Position numbers and translations under genes: made by a program. Source: RGIG5472 sp051867635 (GTDB lineage: Bacteria; Bacillota; Clostridia; Oscillospirales; Oscillospiraceae). From it: a stretch of 10,428 bases of DNA. The first letter of the stretch is position 1; every line of letters starts with the position of its first letter. Below the pieces are notes generated by a model. That model was not told the origin of the DNA, made no database searches, and saw only the letters and a program-made list of their open reading frames with translations. Below are positions 5,718-10,428 of this stretch, piece after piece. Location: positions 1 through 10,428 of the forward strand of contig JBJDYT010000084.1 in assembly GCA_051867635.1 (NCBI GenBank), written 5' to 3'.

Positions 5718-7664
5718 TTATTCCGCGGCGGGCGCTTCGGCGTCGCCGGAGAGCAGGGCGCGGATGGAGAGGGAGATCTTCTTGTTCTCCTCGTCCACGG
5801 CGGTGATCTTGGCCTTGACGATCTGGCCCTCGCTCAGCACGTCGCCCACCTTCTCCACGCGGTGGTCCGCCACCTGGGAGATGTGGATCAGGCCGTCCAC
5901 GCCGGGGACCACTTCCGCGAAAGCGCCGAAGGTCATGAGCTTCACGATGCGGACCTCCGCCACGTCGCCCACCTGGTACTTGCTCATAAACACGTCCCAG
6001 GGATTGGAGCTGCGGTCCTTCACGCCCAGGGAGATCTTGCGCTTCTCCTTGTCCACGGAGATGACGTACACCTCCAGCGTGTCGCCCACGGAGACGATCT
6101 CAGCGGGGGTCTTGATGCGGCTCCAGGACAGCTCGGAGATATGTACCATGCCGTCCACGCCGCCGATGTCCACGAACACGCCGTAGCTGGTCATGGACTT
6201 CACGGTGCCGGTGTAGTGCTTGCCCACCTCGATGGTGCTCCAGACAGCCTCCTGGGCGGCCTTGCGGGCCTCGTCGGTGACGCTGCGGATGGAGCCCACC
6301 ACACGGCGGCGGGCACGGTTGACCTCGGTGATGCGCAGGGAGACCTTCTCCTTCACCATAGCGCTGAGCTCCGCACCGCGGGGCAGGCCGCTCTGGGAAG
6401 CGGGAACGAACACGCGGATGCCCTTGACATTGACCACGAGGCCGCCCTTGTTCTCCTCCGTGACGACGCCTTCCATCACGGTCTTGTTCTCCACCGCGGC
6501 CTCCAGGTCGTCCCAGATGCGGGCCGCGTCCAGCTTCTTCTTGCTCAGCTGGGCGAAACCGTCCACATCGCTGACGCGAATGACGAACACCTCGATCTCA
6601 TCGCCCACCTTCACGATGTCCTCAGGCTTGGCGTCGGGATCGGAGGAGAGTTCTTCTACCTTGATATATCCGGGCTGCTTGCAGCCAAGATCAACCACCA
6701 CTTCGGTGGCGTTGATTTCCGTCACGACACCCTTCACCTTATCGCCGCTCTGGATGGTCTTGAAAGACTTGTCGAGCATTTCAGCAAAGGATTCTTCGAT
6801 ACCGTCGGCAACTTTGATTTCTTCAGTCATTTTGTTTACAACCTCCTCAATGATACCCGCAGGAGTAGAGGCACCCGCTGTCAGTCCAGCCACCCGACAA
6901 TCCTCCCATCCCCCGCGCGGAAGCTCGTCCGCGTTCTCGATCTGGAGGACACGGGAGCATAATTCGGCGCAGATCTCCGTGAGATGCCTGGTGTTCGCAC
7001 TCTTGCGATCACCCACTACGACCATGACGTCCACCTGAGCTGCTATTTCAGCCGCCTCGGTTTGCCGTCTATGCGTGGCACTACACATTGTATCAAAATA
7101 TTTTCCGTTTGTACACTGTTTTTTTAGAAAATTTATAGATTTTTCCCAAATTGCACGAATGAGCGTCGTCTGCGCCGCCACGGTTATGGGTAAATCGCAG
7201 GGATCGTCCTGAGACGCGAGCCAGCGCGCCACCTCCTCCGGCCCGGAGAACACCAGGGGATGCGCCGCGTAGCTCGCCACGCCCACTACCTCCGGGTGCT
7301 GCGGCTCTCCGATGAGAATGAACTGCCGCCCCTCCTCCGCCGCCTGGGCGGCCAGACGCTGAAGGCGCAGCACGTGAGGGCAGGTGGCGTCCACCAGGGA
7401 CGCGCCCTTCTCCCGCAGGGCCTCCACAGTCCGTTTCTCCACGCCGTGGGCCCGGATCAGCACCCGGTCTCCCGGCCGCACCTCCTCCACGCTCTCCGCC
7501 GGCACCGCGCCCTTTTTTTCCAGCGCCGCCACCACGCCCGCGTTATGGATGATGCTCCCCAGCATGACACAGCGGCCGCAGCGCTCCGCCGTCTCCTCCG
7601 CGAGGCGCACCGCGCGCTCCACGCCGTAGCAGAAGCCCGCGCTCTTCGCCACGATCACCTGCAT
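5718..7664 (-). CDS. ispH: IspH (HMBPP reductase)-ribosomal protein S1 fusion
   Basis: Fusion protein of 648 residues. Residues 1 to about 278 are IspH, the last MEP enzyme, which reduces HMBPP to IPP and DMAPP with a 4Fe-4S cluster. The three cluster cysteines are C12 (AGFCYGV), C95 (DATCP) and C194 (DTMCSAT). H40, H73, H123 and E125 (HPE), T166-T167 and S266-T267-P268 fit the active site. Residues about 306-635 hold four S1 RNA-binding domains (about 306-375, 391-460, 479-549, 564-634). The third and fourth are the most canonical, with YGVFVDIGGVDGMVHISEL and FGAFAEVVPGVDGLIHISQV. This fusion is known in Clostridia as bifunctional HMBPP reductase/30S ribosomal protein S1. ATG at 7664 overlaps the cmk stop by 10 bases behind purine-rich GGTGGAG. 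An internal ribosome-binding site and ATG sit at the junction. The ispH half contains an AT-rich patch unlike its surroundings. Confidence 0.96.
   Translation of the reverse strand: MQVIVAKSAGFCYGVERAVRLAEETAERCGRCVMLGSIIHNAGVVAALEKKGAVPAESVEEVRPGDRVLIRAHGVEKRTVEALREKGASLVDATCPHVLRLQRLAAQAAEEGRQFILIGEPQHPEVVGVASYAAHPLVFSGPEEVARWLASQDDPCDLPITVAAQTTLIRAIWEKSINFLKKQCTNGKYFDTMCSATHRRQTEAAEIAAQVDVMVVVGDRKSANTRHLTEICAELCSRVLQIENADELPRGGWEDCRVAGLTAGASTPAGIIEEVVNKMTEEIKVADGIEESFAEMLDKSFKTIQSGDKVKGVVTEINATEVVVDLGCKQPGYIKVEELSSDPDAKPEDIVKVGDEIEVFVIRVSDVDGFAQLSKKKLDAARIWDDLEAAVENKTVMEGVVTEENKGGLVVNVKGIRVFVPASQSGLPRGAELSAMVKEKVSLRITEVNRARRRVVGSIRSVTDEARKAAQEAVWSTIEVGKHYTGTVKSMTSYGVFVDIGGVDGMVHISELSWSRIKTPAEIVSVGDTLEVYVISVDKEKRKISLGVKDRSSNPWDVFMSKYQVGDVAEVRIVKLMTFGAFAEVVPGVDGLIHISQVADHRVEKVGDVLSEGQIVKAKITAVDEENKKISLSIRALLSGDAEAPAAE
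6828..6847 (-). promoter_or_regulatory. rpsA: Internal ribosome-binding site and start codon for free S1
   Basis: On the minus strand AGGAGG (6847-6842) lies 11 bases before an in-frame ATG (6830-6828), which is codon 279 of the fusion. Initiation there would give a stand-alone four-domain S1 protein of 370 residues, close to the normal size in Firmicutes. The position is exactly where IspH ends (after STPAGIIEEV) and S1 begins (MTEEIKVADG). The Glu-Glu-Val codons could produce the motif by chance, so use as a real start is an inference. Confidence 0.55.
7087..7115 (-). promoter_or_regulatory. Candidate internal promoter within ispH
   Basis: On the minus strand TGTACA (7115-7110, 4 of 6 to TTGACA), a 17-base spacer and TACAAT (7092-7087, 5 of 6 to TATAAT) lie in an AT-rich stretch inside an otherwise GC-rich gene. 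A transcript from here would start about 250 bases before the internal S1 start codon. It could supply rpsA mRNA independently of the upstream genes. It may equally be a by-product of A/T-rich codons. Confidence 0.4.
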
Positions 7665-8344
7665 GGCTCCACCCCCAGGCGCTCCCGGGCCAGGGCCAGC
7701 AGCGCCTCCTCGCTTTCGGCAAAGCTCATATGGGTCGTGTCCAGCAGCACCGCGTCCTCCGCCCGGCGCAGAGGCGCCGCGGCGCGGTGGCTGTCGTTGT
7801 AGTCCCGCTGCTTCATCTCCTCCAGCACCCTCTCATAGGGCTCCGGCGTGCCGCGGGCCATGAGCTCCCGCTCCCGGCGGCGGGCCCGCTCCTCCACGTC
7901 CGCCGTCAGGAAGACCTTCAGCTCCGCCTGCGGCAGCACCACGGTGCCGATGTCCCGGCCATCCATGATGACGCTGTGCTCCCGGGCCAGGCGGCGCTGC
8001 ATCTCCAGCAAAAACGCCCGCACCGCCGGATAGGCCGAGACGGCCGAGGCATAGAGCGACAGCTCCGGCAGGCGGATCTCCTCCGTCACATCCTCGCCGC
8101 TGAGCAGCATGTGCTGCAGCCCGTCAGCGCTGAAGCGAAGCTCCAGCCGGACCTCCGGCAGCTGCGCGCGCACCGCCGCTTCGTCCCGGGCCTCCACGCC
8201 GGCCCGGCGCATATGGCAGCCGATGGTGCGGTAGATGGCGCCGGTATCCACATATAAAATGCCGAGACGCTCCGCCAGCCGCCGGGCCAGGGTGCTTTTC
8301 CCCGCCCCGGAGGGGCCGTCGATGGCGATCGCATAGTGTTTCAT
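7655..8344 (-). CDS. cmk: Cytidylate kinase
   Basis: Phosphorylates CMP and dCMP with ATP, 229 residues, normal length. The P-loop is GPSGAGKST (10-18). DTGAIYR (33-39) and MDGRDIGTVV (127-136) bind CMP. The LID region DVEERARRR (149-157) and the pattern RDYNDSHRAAAPLRRAEDAVLLDTT near the C-terminus are typical of the family. The start is ATG at 8344: MKHYAIAIDGPSG is the correct N-terminus, AAGGAG lies 7 bases upstream, and it overlaps the flavoprotein stop as ATGA. A longer frame to 8581 lies inside the neighbour and has no homology-like content. Its end overlaps ispH by 10 bases. In many Clostridia cmk lies next to HI0933-type flavoprotein, plsC and ispH genes; plsC is missing here. Confidence 0.96.
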   Translation of the reverse strand: MKHYAIAIDGPSGAGKSTLARRLAERLGILYVDTGAIYRTIGCHMRRAGVEARDEAAVRAQLPEVRLELRFSADGLQHMLLSGEDVTEEIRLPELSLYASAVSAYPAVRAFLLEMQRRLAREHSVIMDGRDIGTVVLPQAELKVFLTADVEERARRRERELMARGTPEPYERVLEEMKQRDYNDSHRAAAPLRRAEDAVLLDTTHMSFAESEEALLALARERLGVEPCR

Positions 8345-9585
8345 CCTTCTTCTCCTTCCTCCGCCGCGGCACTGCCCGCCGCCAGGCCCGTGGCCCAGGC
8401 GATCTGCAGGTTGAAGCCGCCGGTATAGGCGTCCACGTCGATGAGCTCTCCCGCGAAGTAGAGCCCCTCCACCTTCTTCGACGCCATGGTGGCGGGGACG
8501 ATCTCCCCCACCTTCACGCCGCCGGAGGTGACGATGGCCTCCGCCACCGGCCGGGGGCCGGTCAGCGGCACGGTGAAGCACTTCAGCTCCTGCAAAAGCC
8601 GCCGCCGCTGCTCCCGGGTGACGGAGTTGGCCTTGGTCTCCCCCGGGATGCCGGTGCGGCGGAGCATGACGGGGATCATGCTCCTGTGTACCAGGCCCCC
8701 CAGCACGTTGGCGAAGTCCTGGTTGCTGCGCTGGGCAAAGTCCCGCAGCAGGCGGCTTTCCAGCTTCTGCTCGTCCAGGGCGGGCTTTAAATCGATGCAG
8801 ACCCGGTAGCTGTCCTTCTCCCAGTCCCGGATGTGGGCGCTGGCGGAGAGGATCACCGGGCCGGAGAGGCCGAAGTGGGTGAAGAGCATCTCGCCGAACT
8901 CCTCGAACACCACCTTATTTTTCCCGTTTTTCACCCGGACAGACACGTTCTTCAGCGCCAGGCCCTGCATCTCGGCGCAGGCGGGGTCGTCGCTGACGAG
9001 GGGCACCAGGGAGCCCCGGGGCGGCGTCACCGTGTGCCCCAGCGCCTCCGCCATGCGGTAGCCGTCCCCCGTGCTGCCGGTGCCGGGATAGGAGAGCCCC
9101 CCGGTGGCCAGCACCGCCGCGTCCGCCTCATAGCGCCGCTTTTCCCCCCGCACGGCGGCCACGCGCCCCTCCGCCGTCTCCACGGAAAGGGCGCGGTCCC
9201 GCTCCCAGCGGACGCCCAGCGCCTTCAAGCGGCGGCGCAGCGCGTCCGTGATGTCAAAGGCGGAATCGGACACAGGAAAGACCCGGTTGCCCCGCTCTGT
9301 TTTCAGCGGCACGCCCAGGCCCTCGAAAAACGCTTTGCAGTCCCGTCCGTCGAAACGGGAAAAGGCGCTGTACAGGAAGCGGCCGTTGCGCGGGACGTTG
9401 CGCAGCAGCTCCTCCAGACCGCAGTCGTTGGTCACGTTGCAGCGGCCCTTCCCCGTGATGTTCACCTTCTTGCCCAGGCGCTCGTTGGGCTCCAGCAGCG
9501 TCACCGCCGCGCCGCGCTCCGCCGCCGCGATGGCGGCCATCATCCCGGCGGCGCCGCCGCCGATCACCACCACCCGCTTACTCAT
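8341..9585 (-). CDS. HI0933/YhiN-family FAD-dependent oxidoreductase
   Basis: Flavoprotein of 414 residues, normal for the family. The N-terminal Rossmann motif is VIGGGAAG (7-14) with ribose-binding E32. It is followed by the family signature GKKVNITGKGRCNVTN (38-53). A central region (about 190-350) corresponds to the inserted domain. The C-terminal FAD motif TSGGVKVGEI...GLYFAGELIDVDAYTGGFNLQIAWATG runs from about 353 to 401. Relatives are named aminoacetone oxidase-family enzyme or BaiN-like, but the substrate of this branch is not established and the name should not be transferred. The start overlaps the regulator stop by 8 bases and has no clear Shine-Dalgarno, so it is probably translated by coupling. 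Its stop overlaps the cmk start. The constant company of cmk and ispH in Clostridia suggests a housekeeping role. Confidence 0.92.
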   Translation of the reverse strand: MSKRVVVIGGGAAGMMAAIAAAERGAAVTLLEPNERLGKKVNITGKGRCNVTNDCGLEELLRNVPRNGRFLYSAFSRFDGRDCKAFFEGLGVPLKTERGNRVFPVSDSAFDITDALRRRLKALGVRWERDRALSVETAEGRVAAVRGEKRRYEADAAVLATGGLSYPGTGSTGDGYRMAEALGHTVTPPRGSLVPLVSDDPACAEMQGLALKNVSVRVKNGKNKVVFEEFGEMLFTHFGLSGPVILSASAHIRDWEKDSYRVCIDLKPALDEQKLESRLLRDFAQRSNQDFANVLGGLVHRSMIPVMLRRTGIPGETKANSVTREQRRRLLQELKCFTVPLTGPRPVAEAIVTSGGVKVGEIVPATMASKKVEGLYFAGELIDVDAYTGGFNLQIAWATGLAAGSAAAEEGEEG

Positions 9586-10428
9586 CGCCCAGCTTGTTGT
9601 ACACGCCGAACTGCTCCCAGATCTTCTCCAGCTCCGCGAAGGTGTTGGAGATATCCGTCCCCATGCGGCTGCTGAGGGCCACGATCAGGGCGTTCACCAC
9701 GCACATGGGGGCCACGATGGAGTCCACGAAGGAGATCATCTCGTTTTCCACCAGCAGGGGCGCTGAGGAAAGGGTGTACAGGGGCGAATGCTCGGAGTCC
9801 GTGATGGCCACCACCTCCGCCCCCCGGGCTACGGCGAACTGCGCCGCGCTGATGGCCTCCTTGGAATAGCGGGGATAGCAGATGCAGATGAGGATGTCGC
9901 CCCGGCCCAGGCGCATGAGCTGCTCATAGATGGCCCCCGCCACGTTGGACTGCACCAGGGTGACGTTGGCGAAAAGCTTGTTGAAGTAGAAGTTCATATA
10001 GCCCGCCAGGAACGAGGAGGAGCGCACGCCCAGGATATAGATGTGCCTGGCCTGGAGGATCTTCTCCAGCACCCGGTCGAAGGCCTCCTGCTTCAGCGCC
10101 GCCGAGGCCCGGCGGATGTTCTCGATCTCCATATGGAGCACAGAGGGCAGGATCTCCTGTCCGCTGAGCTGGTCGCTGGAGGCCTTGATGCGCTGGATGG
10201 AGGTCAGCTTGGTGCGCACCATCTCCTGCAGGGCCTTCTGCATGCCGGGATAGCCGTCAAAGCCCAGCTCCGTGGCAAAGCGCACCACAGTGGACTCGCT
10301 CACCGCCACCGCCTTGCCCAGCTTCCCCGCGGTCATGAAGGCCGCCGTGTCGTAGTTTTCCAGGATATAGGCCGCGATGCGCCGCCGTCCCTTTGCCTGC
10401 AAAAGGCGCACGCACGCGGCCACGCCGT
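9578..10428 (-). CDS. MurR/RpiR family transcriptional regulator, 5' partial
   Basis: Sugar-phosphate-responsive regulator family. About 283 residues are visible. The frame is open to the window edge, so the start may lie outside; GTG at 10423 is possible but leaves a shorter N-terminus than usual. Counting from that GTG, the RpiR helix-turn-helix covers about residues 10-75, with IAAYILENYD and VSESTVVRFATELGFDGYPGMQKAL. A SIS domain follows (about 125-255), with IYILGVRSSSFLAGYMNFYF, GDILICICYPRYSKEAISAAQ and EVVAITDSEHSPL. The ligand is unknown; SIS domains usually bind phosphosugars. It is the first visible gene of the cluster and overlaps the flavoprotein start by 8 bases, unusual company for an RpiR protein, which usually sits beside sugar-catabolic genes. 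Confidence 0.9.
   Translation of the reverse strand, partial: GVAACVRLLQAKGRRRIAAYILENYDTAAFMTAGKLGKAVAVSESTVVRFATELGFDGYPGMQKALQEMVRTKLTSIQRIKASSDQLSGQEILPSVLHMEIENIRRASAALKQEAFDRVLEKILQARHIYILGVRSSSFLAGYMNFYFNKLFANVTLVQSNVAGAIYEQLMRLGRGDILICICYPRYSKEAISAAQFAVARGAEVVAITDSEHSPLYTLSSAPLLVENEMISFVDSIVAPMCVVNALIVALSSRMGTDISNTFAELEKIWEQFGVYNKLGDE

Noticed and set aside
5598..6962. Plus-strand open frame of 454 residues opposite rpsA
   Set aside because: It is a His/Leu/Asp-rich shadow of the S1 repeats; it also runs through the rpsA terminator.
7119..7125. Run of seven A's in the ispH coding strand (codons CTA AAA AAA), a possible slippery site
   Set aside because: Zero frame continues into the correct IspH sequence, and a -1 shift meets a stop within about nine codons. 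No stimulatory structure was seen. Transcript slippage cannot be excluded but nothing supports a function.
8345..8581. Longer cmk reading frame upstream of 8344
   Set aside because: It is an alternate frame within the flavoprotein gene, Arg/Gly-rich, without motifs; the P-loop N-terminus and Shine-Dalgarno fix the start at 8344.

Overview
The window looks like chromosomal DNA from a GC-rich, low-phylum Firmicute, most likely an Oscillospiraceae-type gut anaerobe (Flavonifractor/Lawsonibacter/Intestinimonas-like). This is inferred from G/C-ending codons throughout, strong AGGAGG ribosome-binding sites, a split Na+-pumping oxaloacetate decarboxylase, a YtrA-type GntR operon, and an IspH-ribosomal protein S1 fusion gene, an arrangement known from Clostridia. 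No phage, transposon, CRISPR array, tRNA or rRNA is visible. Genes fill nearly all of the DNA, and the three gaps (2190-2334, 4211-4345, 5566-5717) hold terminators, promoters and one operator.

Plus strand, 1-4210. The window opens inside the membrane beta subunit of a Na+-translocating decarboxylase. It is followed by the carboxyltransferase alpha subunit, which has no biotin domain of its own, and then by a strong terminator. A second unit starts from a sigma-A type promoter overlapped by a long inverted repeat. It encodes a short YtrA-type GntR regulator, an ABC ATPase and a six-helix ABC permease, joined by 4- and 7-base overlaps. Two hairpins with T-runs close this unit and also face the opposing genes.

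Minus strand, 10428-4346. One tightly overlapping cluster reads RpiR-type regulator, HI0933/YhiN-type flavoprotein, cytidylate kinase, and the IspH-S1 fusion. The overlaps are 8, 4 and 10 bases, and a terminator follows. A separate promoter (TTGTCA, 17 bases, TATAAT) then drives ispD-ispF, which overlap by 4 bases. Three enzymes of the MEP isoprenoid pathway (IspD, IspF, IspH) therefore lie within 3.3 kb, next to nucleotide supply (Cmk) and translation (S1).

The most interesting local structure is inside the ispH-rpsA fusion. A perfect AGGAGG and an ATG sit exactly at the domain junction. Further upstream, an unusually AT-rich patch in the ispH coding sequence carries a promoter-like TGTACA-17-TACAAT. 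Together they suggest that a free S1 protein may be made in addition to the fusion. I saw no wholly unknown system; most genes belong to recognisable families.
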